Positions 13,144 through 22,800 of a stretch of 42,089 nucleotides of DNA are shown one piece after another. Where the stretch lies: positions 1 to 42,089 of IMG/VR virus record IMGVR_UViG_3300046492_000170. One strand, 5' to 3'. This DNA comes from a virus. The translations under genes were made by a program, and so were the position numbers. The first letter of the stretch is position 1. Every line of letters starts with the position of its first letter. The notes under the pieces are model-generated. The model ran no database searches, was not told the origin of the DNA, and was given only the letters and a program-made list of their open reading frames with translations.

Positions 13144-13659
13144 ATGAGCGAGTTTGAATTTACAGAGCACAAGCCAAAGCGTGGCCGTGCTACAAAACAA
13201 GAAGAAGTTGCGATTGAGAAAGAGCCAATTACTGAACTTCCTACAGAAGAAAAAAAGGACGAGACTCCTGAAAAGCCTCAATACGATAAAGACGAGCTAC
13301 TGCGTATCTTTGATGAGATTATCTTCCAAGGAGAATACGTTGAAGATGTTACAATTCGTGGCAAATTAAAGGTTCAATTCAGGACAAGAACGGCAGAAGA
13401 CATTGAACAGATTAGCAAAGTCATCGATTCAACGTCGTTTAATCTTATCGCAACACTGAATGAATCAAAGATGGTTCTGAATCTTCAGTATGCGCTTACC
13501 TTCTATCAAGGCCGGGATCTGTCAGCTCTTAAGAATGAAGATAAAGCGAAGTTCATCAAACGTCTTCCTGGCCCTGTTATTGCAATGCTGCTAGATGCCT
13601 TGTATAAGTTTGATGCCAAGGTAAACGAAGCCTGTAAAGATCTAGAAGAAAATTTTTAA
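13144..13659 (+). CDS. Tail assembly chaperone (gpG-like, upstream frame)
   Basis: 171 residues. A charged, disordered N terminus (residues 1-50, Lys/Glu/Pro-rich) precedes a helical domain (L-L-R-I-F-D-E-I-I, then A-L-T-F-Y-Q-G-R-D-L) with the size and texture of tail assembly chaperones that sit before the tape measure. The gene ends in a -1 slippery heptamer (A-AAT-TTT) right before its stop codon, and the next frame continues without a break into 13674-14045, exactly as in lambda G/G-T type genes. AAGGAAAG precedes the ATG. The chaperone call rests on context and the frameshift rather than on sequence similarity. Confidence 0.7.
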   Translation: MSEFEFTEHKPKRGRATKQEEVAIEKEPITELPTEEKKDETPEKPQYDKDELLRIFDEIIFQGEYVEDVTIRGKLKVQFRTRTAEDIEQISKVIDSTSFNLIATLNESKMVLNLQYALTFYQGRDLSALKNEDKAKFIKRLPGPVIAMLLDALYKFDAKVNEACKDLEENF

Positions 13660-13733
13660 AACACTCCTGGGCGATGCAGAGAATGAAGTTGCATCTCTCA
13701 GGAATGAAAGTCCCTCCGCTTGGTTCTCTGCAT
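13650..13733 (+). promoter_or_regulatory. Programmed -1 ribosomal frameshift signal
   Basis: Heptamer AAATTTT at 13650-13656, in the correct phase (A AAT TTT) and immediately before the zero-frame stop TAA at 13657. After a -1 slip the ribosome enters the frame of 13674-14045. Downstream, ATGCAGAGAA (13674-13683) can pair perfectly with TTCTCTGCAT (13724-13733), 17 bases past the heptamer; a competing hairpin GATGCA/TGCATC (13673-13678 with 13690-13695) uses the same left arm. Confidence 0.75.
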
Positions 13734-14045
13734 GATCGGATATATAGGGAGTACATGACCAAAGAAAGTCAACTCGAAGTCGAGAAGATGAAAATGACCA
13801 TGCTTACTGCCTTGACTAACCCTAGTATCTCCGATCCTAATAAAGCGCGGGATTGGTCAAGTAGCATAAAGAAACATTGGGCTAAGTACTTATCCCTAGC
13901 ATTCAATACAGAAATGCCAGAACAAACAGAGAAGGAAGTACAAATGCTAGAATACTACGAAAACGTAGTTAAGCATCTTAAACCTACTCTTGAGAAATCA
14001 GGCTCAGGTTATAACGTCAAGGGTCTTGACCATCTATTTAAGTAA
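13674..14045 (+). CDS. Tail assembly chaperone frameshift extension (gpT-like)
   Basis: 123 residues if read from its own ATG, but no Shine-Dalgarno precedes that ATG; the frame is open back to the slippery site, so the likely product is a fusion of the 171-residue chaperone with about 129 further residues (joining at L-K-H-S-W-A-M-Q). The extension is helical and charged (V-E-K-M-K-M-T-M-L-T-A-L), like the T part of G-T chaperones that binds the tape measure. It is followed by a terminator and then the tape-measure gene. An independent small protein is the alternative. Confidence 0.7.
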   Translation: MQRMKLHLSGMKVPPLGSLHDRIYREYMTKESQLEVEKMKMTMLTALTNPSISDPNKARDWSSSIKKHWAKYLSLAFNTEMPEQTEKEVQMLEYYENVVKHLKPTLEKSGSGYNVKGLDHLFK

Positions 14046-14050
14046 TTCCG

Positions 14051-14080
14051 AAGCCGCCCTAAAAAGCGGCTTTTTCTTTT
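14051..14080 (+). terminator. Rho-independent terminator
   Basis: Stem AAGCCGC (14051-14057) / GCGGCTT (14066-14072) with an eight-base loop, followed by TTTTTCTTTTT. It separates the chaperone transcript from the tape-measure gene. Confidence 0.85.
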
Positions 14081-14087
14081 TAAAATA
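14081..14087 (+). promoter_or_regulatory. TAAAATA, five bases before the tape-measure ATG
   Basis: TAAAATA-N5-ATG, the same arrangement as before the genes at 17269 and 23063. Candidate phage late -10 element or A-rich translation start. It directly follows a terminator, so a new transcription start here would make sense. Confidence 0.3.
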
Positions 14088-14092
14088 AAGGC

Positions 14093-17000
14093 ATGATCCC
14101 ACCTTCAGCTTATAACATGCTCGGCAACATTTATCAGTCTCAGGCTGATACGTATACCAATTCGTTTGCCAATCCGATGAATCCTGCGAATATGAATCCA
14201 GGTTTCGGAATGGATCCGAATTTGCTTACGCCTAGCTACACAGCAGGATACAGACCTCAATATGATGGTCCTCAGCCATACAATCAATATGGTCGAGTAG
14301 GTTTCTTTGCTGGTGTTAACAATATTCTTAACCCTACTTCGTCAGAGCCTAGATACGGTAATCCTATCGATAACAACACTCAGACTATGGAGGGTGTATC
14401 ATCACGTCCGTTTGATTCAGTAGTTTGGGCTGGTCAACGTATTGCTGCTCCAGCATTAGCTTTCGGAGCTGCATTCAAGTACACGTCAGGAATAGGTGCT
14501 TGGGCAGGAGGAACTACAGGCCGTGCGCTTGGAGCGGGTATTGCTTCAGGCATGGGCGGATATATGCCTGGCTTTGTTGGACGTGGACTTACAGGAGGTC
14601 TTGGCGCTGTAGGTGGACTAGCTGGTAGATTGTTCTTACCCGTAGCTGTTGGTCAAGCTGCAATGGCAGTAGGTCAAAGAGCCATCTTCAACCCATACAT
14701 GAATACTCGCCGTGAAGCACGTGACTTACGTGATAACTTCCAGGGAGTAACATTTGATGGCGCGCAAGGTAATGCTGTAACAGGTCAAGGACTTGGTTTC
14801 AGAGAGTCTACTCAGATCGCCCAGCAGATCACTAAGCAAGGTATTAACGACTTTTCGTTCTCGACAGGCGAGTATGCAAACATTGCTGACTACACTGCCC
14901 GTTCAGGCATGCTGGATGACACCAAGGTTAAGCAAATTAGTCAACGTGTCAAGGACGTAGCTGAACAAGTCAAGCTAGTAATGGCTATTGCCGGTGACCC
15001 TTCGATTAAGAACGCTATTGAAGAAATTTCTAAGCTTCACAGTGCTGGCGCATCAGTATCAGGCCCTAACAGCCAAGCTTCAAGAGCATTTATGTCTCTT
15101 GGACTAAGCGCAGCCGTGTCTGGCCGTAGCGTACAGAACATCATGAACACTGTTGGTGCTCAAGGTCAGTATCTATACCAAGCAAACGGCATGACACCTT
15201 ATCTAGGTCAAATGGCTGCTGCTAACATCATTGGTTCGTTCGATACAGCAAGGCGTAACGGTATTCTCAATACCTCGCAAATCGCTCGTATGGGTGGAGT
15301 TGAAGGTGCAACACAAGCATCGCTAACAGCACAGGTTAACGGTTCACAAACGTTGCTTAACAAAATGGCAATGTACAACCAATATATCAATGGCCGTACA
15401 GGATCTAGTAATTCTGGTCCTGGAATGAGCATTACCAATGTTACTTCACAGTTTGGATCAGACTTCAGTCGTGACCCTATGAAGGCGTATGGTGGAATGC
15501 ATCTATATAGCCGTGTACTTGGCGGTAAGCAGATGGATGAGCGTGGATCATTAGCTCTGGAAGATCAGATTACTTCTATTCTTGATTCGACGGCTACCCA
15601 GAGGGATAAGAACGGTAAATACAGTGCTGAACAGATGGCTGGCGTAATGTCAGGCGTTATGGGTATGAGCGATGATGAAATTCAGGCTTATATCGCCCAA
15701 CGTACTGCTGAGTCAGATCCAGGCACATATCGTCAAGGCCTTAAAGCACGTAATGCTCAGACACAGAAACAACTGCGTCAATACGTGTCCCAAAACTATC
15801 TTTATGGCGGTGCTATCGGCGGAACTGTACGTAGTCTAATGAAAGGCGGCAGAAACGTCACATCGTTGATGGGTGAGGCTGCTGGTTGGTTTGCAGAAGG
15901 CTCAGCTGCAGTTGGTGATGCTACTCAGAGCGGAGCTGATTGGTTACAGTTCGGTGCTTCATTCGGTGACAATTACACTACTTCAGACATGGATAAAGTG
16001 ATTGACTCCATGACTACTGGCAGAAAGACAAACAATCAAGCTCCTGCTGAGACTAGTATGAACCTCCTTAATGAGGGCCATGACTTCTTCTCGGGACGTA
16101 CTCTTACTGATCTTGGTCGTGTAGGAAGCCGTATTGCTAATGGCGACACATTGATGGGTAGTGATTCAATCAAGATCACTCAACAAATCAACGCATTGGC
16201 TAAGCAAGGCAATAAAAACGCTCAAGCGTTTATTAATGCTACGGATAAACAAGGTCGTAGCAAGGCTCTTGGAACTCTGCTTAAAGAGAACAAGGCAGAT
16301 ATGGCTAACGTAGCAGGTCTTCTGTCTGGCGGTGGTTCAAGAGAGTCAAGCGGTAACTTTGACTCATTCCTTGATGATGTAGGTTCGTTCGGTAATCACG
16401 AAGAATTAGTTAAAAATCAACAAGGCCAGGTTAAGGGTTTGATGGGTGACGTTGTTAAAACTCTTGGCGAAGAGAAAATACCAGAAGGTCACCGTAAAAA
16501 CTTCCTTGACTCAGTAAATGCAATCGGTCAGGTTTCAGATCTTGCTAACAAGATTGCTGGTGGTGCAAGCCAAGCTGAGATTCGTGACATGCTTAACAGC
16601 GGTCAATATGACCAAGTCAAGGGTCTTGTTGGTGGCCGTGGTGATAGAGAAGCTGTTGATTACATTACTGATACATACAAGCGTTCAGTTGAAACTGGCT
16701 TAGGTCAATTAGGTAACCTGGCTTATACCGGTGGTTTTAACGTCGATGAGTTCAAGAAGAATCCTAATCGCATTCAAGATAAGAAACAACGTGATGCATT
16801 TATTGCCGCCATGAAGTCAGGCGATACGGCTACGATGGAAAACATTGTTTCTAAGCAACTCGGTTATGCAGCAGGTGGGAAGCTAAAAACAGAAGGTCTG
16901 AAAGGTGCTACGAGTCAGAGTCTTAACGATGTAGTAGGATTCCAGCAACACCTTGACTTAGAAGGTCAAGAGAATGCCAAGGCATATGAAAAAGTTGCTT

Positions 17001-17251
17001 CAGGTCGATATGACTTCGCAACTACTCAGAATATCCTTAATAACATTGACTCCAAAAAGAACAATGAAGTATTCAAGGCTGCAGTAGACAAGTTAGACGG
17101 TGCTGCTGATAAGTTAGGAAAGGCTGCTGATGGAATGGGAGGTAGTAGTTCATCAGGTTCAGGCTCTAGCTGGAGTTTTCTGAACCCGTTTAATGGAACT
17201 AGTGACCTAAAGGTTCCTAATAATCAACGCAACAATGGTTCACCAAAATAA
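14093..17251 (+). CDS. Tail length tape measure protein
   Basis: 1052 residues, one of the two largest products in the window. It follows the frameshifting chaperone pair, the normal place for a tape measure. The first 100 residues are Asn/Pro/Tyr-rich; residues about 110-200 are Gly/Ala-rich and hydrophobic (A-P-A-L-A-F-G-A-A-F, then G-G-L-G-A-V-G-G-L-A-G), the kind of membrane-active segment found in tape measures; most of the rest is helical, with a Gly/Ser tail. The protein sets tail length and is thought to leave the tail at DNA entry. No peptidoglycan hydrolase motif is seen. The ATG is the sixth base after a TAAAATA motif and has only AAAGG close by. Confidence 0.75.
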   Translation: MIPPSAYNMLGNIYQSQADTYTNSFANPMNPANMNPGFGMDPNLLTPSYTAGYRPQYDGPQPYNQYGRVGFFAGVNNILNPTSSEPRYGNPIDNNTQTMEGVSSRPFDSVVWAGQRIAAPALAFGAAFKYTSGIGAWAGGTTGRALGAGIASGMGGYMPGFVGRGLTGGLGAVGGLAGRLFLPVAVGQAAMAVGQRAIFNPYMNTRREARDLRDNFQGVTFDGAQGNAVTGQGLGFRESTQIAQQITKQGINDFSFSTGEYANIADYTARSGMLDDTKVKQISQRVKDVAEQVKLVMAIAGDPSIKNAIEEISKLHSAGASVSGPNSQASRAFMSLGLSAAVSGRSVQNIMNTVGAQGQYLYQANGMTPYLGQMAAANIIGSFDTARRNGILNTSQIARMGGVEGATQASLTAQVNGSQTLLNKMAMYNQYINGRTGSSNSGPGMSITNVTSQFGSDFSRDPMKAYGGMHLYSRVLGGKQMDERGSLALEDQITSILDSTATQRDKNGKYSAEQMAGVMSGVMGMSDDEIQAYIAQRTAESDPGTYRQGLKARNAQTQKQLRQYVSQNYLYGGAIGGTVRSLMKGGRNVTSLMGEAAGWFAEGSAAVGDATQSGADWLQFGASFGDNYTTSDMDKVIDSMTTGRKTNNQAPAETSMNLLNEGHDFFSGRTLTDLGRVGSRIANGDTLMGSDSIKITQQINALAKQGNKNAQAFINATDKQGRSKALGTLLKENKADMANVAGLLSGGGSRESSGNFDSFLDDVGSFGNHEELVKNQQGQVKGLMGDVVKTLGEEKIPEGHRKNFLDSVNAIGQVSDLANKIAGGASQAEIRDMLNSGQYDQVKGLVGGRGDREAVDYITDTYKRSVETGLGQLGNLAYTGGFNVDEFKKNPNRIQDKKQRDAFIAAMKSGDTATMENIVSKQLGYAAGGKLKTEGLKGATSQSLNDVVGFQQHLDLEGQENAKAYEKVASGRYDFATTQNILNNIDSKKNNEVFKAAVDKLDGAADKLGKAADGMGGSSSSGSGSSWSFLNPFNGTSDLKVPNNQRNNGSPK

Positions 17252-17256
17252 AGGGA

Positions 17257-17263
17257 TAAAATA
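17257..17263 (+). promoter_or_regulatory. TAAAATA, five bases before an ATG
   Basis: AAGGGATAAAATACGATCATG: TAAAATA-N5-ATG with AGGGA before it. Compare 14081-14087 and 23051-23057. Confidence 0.3.
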
Positions 17264-17268
17264 CGATC

Positions 17269-17496
17269 ATGCCTATAGTTACTAAATCTACAAGTTCATA
17301 CATTACACCACGATTTCTTGTGATGTCACCGTATGAAATCTACTTAAGCCAAGTAAGAGGCGCGATTGATAACATCCGTTATACATCGCAAGGCTTATCG
17401 TATGTCCCTCCTCAACTTGGTGGGTTAGATGGGCAATTAGATACCCTCAATCAAGCAGTTGTATTACAAGTTACAGACTTTAAGGTCACAGACTAA
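17269..17496 (+). CDS. Small virion-associated protein, 75 residues
   Basis: Not recognised. It begins with a polar stretch and then S-P-Y-E-I-Y-L-S-Q-V-R-G-A-I-D-N, a short helix, ending with L-N-Q-A-V-V-L-Q. The stop codon shares one base with the next start (TAATG), so it is translated together with the 494-residue protein. Position between tape measure and baseplate proteins suggests a small tail or baseplate component. Confidence 0.65.
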   Translation: MPIVTKSTSSYITPRFLVMSPYEIYLSQVRGAIDNIRYTSQGLSYVPPQLGGLDGQLDTLNQAVVLQVTDFKVTD

Positions 17497-18980
17497 TGGC
17501 TACACAATTAACATTTGGCGATTCAGTTATTTCTAGCACTAATAGTGTTCAGAACAGTAACGGGACCGTAACTCAAACAGAACGGCTATTCACATTGCGT
17601 CCTCGTGGCACTAACACTGCTAACGTAGGAGGTGGAGATCGTGGAAGCCGTGCTTATATTCGTCTATTGACTACTGATGGATCTGCTTCACTGAATCGCC
17701 AAACTGGCCATAATGAAGGGTTAGGCGGTACTTCATTATCAGCTTCAGGTGGCCCTCTTGACCAAGCTATTAATGGCGGTGGCGGGTTTGGCGGATATGC
17801 TGATTTCTTTGTAACTGATATCCGCTGTAGCCTTGATGAAAAACTGCAGATCACTGAGACATTCGGAGATGGGGAAGTAGCTTATTACTTCGGTCGTCAG
17901 CCTATTATGATGAACGTTTCTGGCTACATTTTTGATAGCCAAGATAACTCATGGTTCACTGAATTTCTAAGCATGTATGGTCAAGTTCTTCGAGGCACAG
18001 AACTAGCTCGTAACTACGAGTTGGTTAAGCTCGTCCTGCCTAACATGTACGTGATTGGGTCATTTACTCACGTTGATTGGGGTCAGAATTCAAGCCGTGA
18101 TACTGACATTCAGTTTTCATTCCAGTTTCTTGTCAAACAACTTGTACCTATTGCTATTCGTGTACCCGGCGTACCCACATCTAGTGACAGTGGTCTAATC
18201 AACTTTGATGCTATTCCTAACTTCGTTAGTCAGGCAGGTATTAACACGGTTAAGAACAGCATGTCTAGTCTACAGAGTTTGATTCAAGATCCTACGTCTA
18301 CCTCAGGTCAAATTGCAGCAGGCATTACTGGCATTGGATCTGGATTAAGCGCCGGTATCTCTGATCTTGGAAATACATTCGGCGTTGGGTCTAACACATT
18401 TGGCTTTACAACTGATGGATCTGGATCAAGCGCAAGCTCATCTATAGGATCTGCTTTAAGCAGCGCTGGTGACACTATTTCAGGCATCTTCTCAAGCGTA
18501 AGCGCTAACTTGACTGGACTACGTGCAAGTCTGTTTTCACCTATATATGGTGTGCTTTCATCACTGACTAAGCTTGTTAAAAATGCAGCGGGCTCTATAA
18601 ACTCGATATTCAATGCCCTTACAAGTCCTGTACGTGATATAATCCGTGCTGTTTCAGATATCAGTAACCAAGCTGTAGGCATTGTTAATCTCGTTAATCA
18701 CACGATTCAAGGCCTGACCGGCCAAGTTACATCGATTGATAATCAAGTACGTATTGCACTTGGAGGTCTTAAGAACGCAGCGGGAGTTATTACCAATGCT
18801 CCTAAGACAATATCTCAGTCAATCGGTGAGCTAGTCAACTCTGGAAGACTACCTATTACTACTGGATATCTACAGAACAAACCGATGGCAAGCTTATCTT
18901 CATCGGGGACTACTCCATCGAAACTAGCATTGCTAAATTCCGGTAAGAAATACACAGCACAATCAGGCGCATCACTATGA
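17496..18980 (+). CDS. Tail/baseplate structural protein
   Basis: 494 residues. Residues about 105-225 (F-F-V-T-D-I-R-C-S-L, then D-G-E-V-A-Y-Y-F-G-R-Q-P and S-G-Y-I-F-D) form a beta-rich domain I associate with baseplate or tail-tip proteins near the tape measure in myoviruses. Residues about 230 on are Ser/Gly/Ala-rich with long helices of the V-S-D-I-S-N-Q type, possibly a coiled shaft. It overlaps the previous gene by one base and the next by four (ATGA), so it belongs to a coupled operon. Precise role, such as hub connection or tape-measure end cap, is inference. Confidence 0.65.
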   Translation: MATQLTFGDSVISSTNSVQNSNGTVTQTERLFTLRPRGTNTANVGGGDRGSRAYIRLLTTDGSASLNRQTGHNEGLGGTSLSASGGPLDQAINGGGGFGGYADFFVTDIRCSLDEKLQITETFGDGEVAYYFGRQPIMMNVSGYIFDSQDNSWFTEFLSMYGQVLRGTELARNYELVKLVLPNMYVIGSFTHVDWGQNSSRDTDIQFSFQFLVKQLVPIAIRVPGVPTSSDSGLINFDAIPNFVSQAGINTVKNSMSSLQSLIQDPTSTSGQIAAGITGIGSGLSAGISDLGNTFGVGSNTFGFTTDGSGSSASSSIGSALSSAGDTISGIFSSVSANLTGLRASLFSPIYGVLSSLTKLVKNAAGSINSIFNALTSPVRDIIRAVSDISNQAVGIVNLVNHTIQGLTGQVTSIDNQVRIALGGLKNAAGVITNAPKTISQSIGELVNSGRLPITTGYLQNKPMASLSSSGTTPSKLALLNSGKKYTAQSGASL

Positions 18981-19828
18981 GAAGCTATTCAAGCCTTTTA
19001 GTTTTTGAAGACATTTACGACTTCGTACCCAATCAGAATAAAGATGTAACTAGCCTGGCTAGTATGATCTTTACTCCGAATGTTCCTATTGTAGAAACGA
19101 ATTGCAATACTACGCTTGGACTTTTTCAAACCGTCAACTACGAACTAGAAGGTGCTGTAGAGCTAGCTACAGGACAGATTATTAGTCGAGATAGAATCGA
19201 CAATCTTCTGTTTCAAGGTATTTACTTAATAGCTACACGTACCCTCTCTACCTGTATTTCAAAAGGTGGAGTGTGCCAAGCATGCTATCATGCAAGCAAT
19301 CAACGTTTAGATGTTCCTGCAATTGGAACACGAGTAATCATTCAGCCAGAGTACATTTCTTCTACCGACGTTATTAAGGCATCGGCTGGTGAAAACACAT
19401 GGCCACTCAGCGCTCCTGATAACACTTATCAGTTCACATCTATTTATGTAGATGGTGTAGCTCAGGATGCCAGTACCTATACTGTTGCCAATCAGGTTCT
19501 TACGTTTAATACTCCGCTTGCTACTGATGATAACGTAGTTGTGCACTTCTCAAGCTACAATAGAGCACCTTATCTTGTTTACTTAGCAAAGACATATTCC
19601 GGTTCTCTACTGGGAATGAAACCGCTTCCTTCACAGTTACTTCCTATCCGATCACTTCTGTTGGGTAGCTTAATTCCTCAGAATAAGCTAGAATTAATTG
19701 TAGAGTATACAAAGGAAGTAGACATAATCCCACAAGAGTACAGGGATTATATAGATACAGTTAACGATACGCTTGAAAGAGCGCTTTACGTTCTTGCTAT
19801 CAATTGTATCTATGCTAACGTGAACTAA
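18977..19828 (+). CDS. Baseplate-region protein with an RNA polymerase beta'-like zinc motif
   Basis: 283 residues. Residues 86-117 resemble a conserved zinc-binding part of the bacterial RNA polymerase beta' subunit: R-T-L-S-T-C-I-S-K-G-G-V-C-Q-A-C-Y. The spacing C93-x6-C100-x2-C103 is identical to that of beta' (C-x6-C-x2-C), with G-V-C and C-Y conserved and a Gly 13 residues after the Tyr in both. Cys43 could be the fourth ligand. Residues 120-200 look like a beta-sandwich with V-D-G-V-A-Q-D-A-S-T-Y. The polymerase likeness may be a real shared zinc ribbon or convergence. By position the protein is a tail or baseplate part. The ATG overlaps the previous stop. Confidence 0.65.
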   Translation: MRSYSSLLVFEDIYDFVPNQNKDVTSLASMIFTPNVPIVETNCNTTLGLFQTVNYELEGAVELATGQIISRDRIDNLLFQGIYLIATRTLSTCISKGGVCQACYHASNQRLDVPAIGTRVIIQPEYISSTDVIKASAGENTWPLSAPDNTYQFTSIYVDGVAQDASTYTVANQVLTFNTPLATDDNVVVHFSSYNRAPYLVYLAKTYSGSLLGMKPLPSQLLPIRSLLLGSLIPQNKLELIVEYTKEVDIIPQEYRDYIDTVNDTLERALYVLAINCIYANVN

Positions 19829-19830
19829 TA

Positions 19831-22800
19831 ATGTCTTTATTCGACGCAATCAAAAATGTAACCATTAACACAGTGATGTCCCAGAACAAGGGATTATCAA
19901 AAATTACGAGCACGACGTTCTCACAGGCTGGGACGTCGATTAATTCAATTCGTAATCAAACACTGGGTTCGGTTAACGCCTCTCTTGGTAACACAGACTA
20001 TAGCAGTCAGCTATACAATCCTGTTACCCAGATGAGCAACTTCGCCCTATCTCAAGCCACGGGGCCAGGACAGCAAGATGCAATCGCAACAGCTACCAAC
20101 AATGCGTATGCTGCGGTTGACTCTAGTTTTAACGCTGCTTTCCCTTCCGGCACTAGCGTAACTCTTTTTGATATTCAAACAGCCTCGACTCAGGCAATTT
20201 CTAGTGGTGTTAGCAATTTAGCTAACTCCTTTTCAGCTATTGACGGAAGTTTCGTATCACCTGCTCTAAGTATTGGTAATGCTGCTCTTGTAGGTGCAGG
20301 TAACACTGCTGATGCATTAGTCACGTCTGTATTTAACACAGCTACAAACACAGTCAATTCAGCGGTCTCTGCTGTGAACAGTACAGTAGCAAGTGTAGTT
20401 GCAGCTAAGAATGCTATTTCCTCTGCTGCGAACTCAGCTATTGATCTAGTCTCTGGAGCCACTAGTGCAGATTCAGCCGCAGCTAGTGTATTTGGCGGTG
20501 CAGGTGTTTCAGCAGTTGATGAGGGCAAGGTTGACGGCACAGTTAATAACACCGATATTATCTATCAAGACGTCAAGCTTTACATCGAAGGCGTACAAGT
20601 TCCCTTCGAGGCTATTTCTATTTCACAAGGCATTGGTTCACTGCCTACGGCAAGTATTCAGATTCCGCCACAGCCAGGTCTGCTTGACATCGCTCGTTAC
20701 TACCAACCCAAAGTACATATCTTTTACTCAGATAAGAACTACGGGGGAGATCGTCTCCTATTCTGGGGACACATCCTAGTCGGTAACTACTCTAAGTCAA
20801 GACAGAATAGTAGCTCAAGCATTACGTTCCATTGTGAACACAAGAACTCCTTGCTCTCTACTGTGACTCTGGAGTTTTCAGGCTATGCTTCAAACGCTAC
20901 TACTATCCTGAATGACCAGAATCCAGACCAAGCTACAGCTAAGGTAAACAACCTGAATTCAACCTTGGCAATTATTAAGGCTTTGCAGGGCATTACAGGC
21001 CTCCAGAGCGATTCCAAAGACTTGCTTGACCCAAGTAACACAACTGTCTCTCAAGCCGATGTATCGAAGCTTAGCAAGCGTTTCCAGAACTTTGAAAAAA
21101 GACTGATAGGCATGCCTTCAGCTATAATGAACTTCTGGAATCAACTGAAGAAGGAATGCTACGCGGATATTACGCTTAATACTATTATGGCTGACATGTA
21201 CATCCCTCTCGTTGAGGATGGGCTTGGTTTCTTTGACCGCATGGCAGGACACACAATAATCGAAAATCTTATCGATACTAGCAAGCAGGACTATTGTCCA
21301 GGCGGAGTCACGCCTTCATCTACTGCTAAGCCAGTGATGGTCCCTCCTGCGTACAGACTTAATAGCATTTCAGCAATCAAGTCTTCACTCGCAGTTAGCA
21401 CCATCGGTAACATGCTTGGCTTCTCAGGGGAGTTGACAACGTTTCTACAGATGTTCTCTGATTTCTACTCAGCAGTAGAGTATGAGATTCTGACTCTGGC
21501 GAGCCCTGCAGAAGTTCCAGTAGATCCAGATGCTAACGTAGGTAACATGGATATTCCATCGACATATGCGTCGGTTGACAAAATGGCTATTGAGACAATC
21601 ATTAAGCCACAGATTCCGTTTTACTACAGCCCTATTTGTAACGTACTGTTTCCTAAGATGTATGGAACTATCAACGTTACTCAAGATGAGTCGCAGATTC
21701 CTAGCCGTCTGTCAGCTTTCTCAGACATTATTCCAGGAAGTCAAGGCCAGATTGGTAGTCAGTATCGTGCTCCGAATTCTATCCGTGAAGCCGTAGCATA
21801 CGGTGCAGCTATGTCAAATGCTGCGAAAGGCACAAACCTGCAAGTAAACCTTCAAGGTACTACTGGTCAGTCCTTTAATGTGCCTGGTAAATATGAAGTA
21901 GGCCGTGGTGTTCGTCATAAACGTATAACCCTGCCTAACTGGCTGGCACAGTTGCTAAAGGGTAAGATTCAGGACATTGGTTCACCCAATAACGAAACGT
22001 GGCCTGACAAAACTGATCCGGACTATAAAGCTCTTTGCGATCTTCATGCAGCTTGGATTGATCGATATGGTTTCGACGTTACAGTCTTTGATGACGGCAC
22101 GTCAGAAGATACACGTAACACAGATAAGGATTCACTAGACCCATACTCACAGAAGTCTGATATCCATCCGTTTCAACGTCTACTCTTTGCTACGGCAGAT
22201 TATGAGTATACGAAAGCTGTTGTGGCTTCACGTATGGGTAACGTTGATGGCATTTTCAATCCGTATATTGTCCCAGGTTACCCAATGGAGATTTTGGATG
22301 ATTCACCTAATGCGCCAAGCTTCCATGCAATGTGCTCATCAGTGACTCACTCATTTACTTCACGTGGTATTTCGACAAGCATTGGCTTCGTTGCAGCGTG
22401 TACATATACTGAGATGGTTAACTATTACATGCAGCCACTTCATCCTTGGCTTCAGACGGCTCTTGCCATTGTTAATACTGAACCTGGTCAATCAGGCAAG
22501 TCTTCAACAGATGGTGATGGCTATGGTAATCCTCCGGATGATCTGCAAGTAAACAGCACGATTCTATTTAATGAAGCAGCTAAGTTTGCAGCCGATGAAT
22601 TCTACAAGAGTGTACTTGGTGTAAGCGCAGTTGCTATCGATGATCTATACGATTTTGAAATGGGTCGAGTTATCCCTGTTAAACGCTCATCTGGATTGTT
22701 AGTTGAAAGCACGGAAACATCAAAGCCTACTGCTAATGGCGGTGAGGCTAATGACTTCTTGACAGCAGTGGGTAATCTACGTCTTGTTATGAGACCGATT

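Noticed and set aside
13674-14045. Independent gene with its own start at the ATG 13674
   Set aside because: No Shine-Dalgarno lies before that ATG, the frame is open back to the slippery heptamer, and the context matches G/G-T chaperones; independent start kept only as an alternative.
20190-20552. Antisense open frame of 120 codons opposite the hub-like gene
   Set aside because: Ala/Thr/Glu-rich shadow of an Ala/Ser-rich coding strand, with no start signals.
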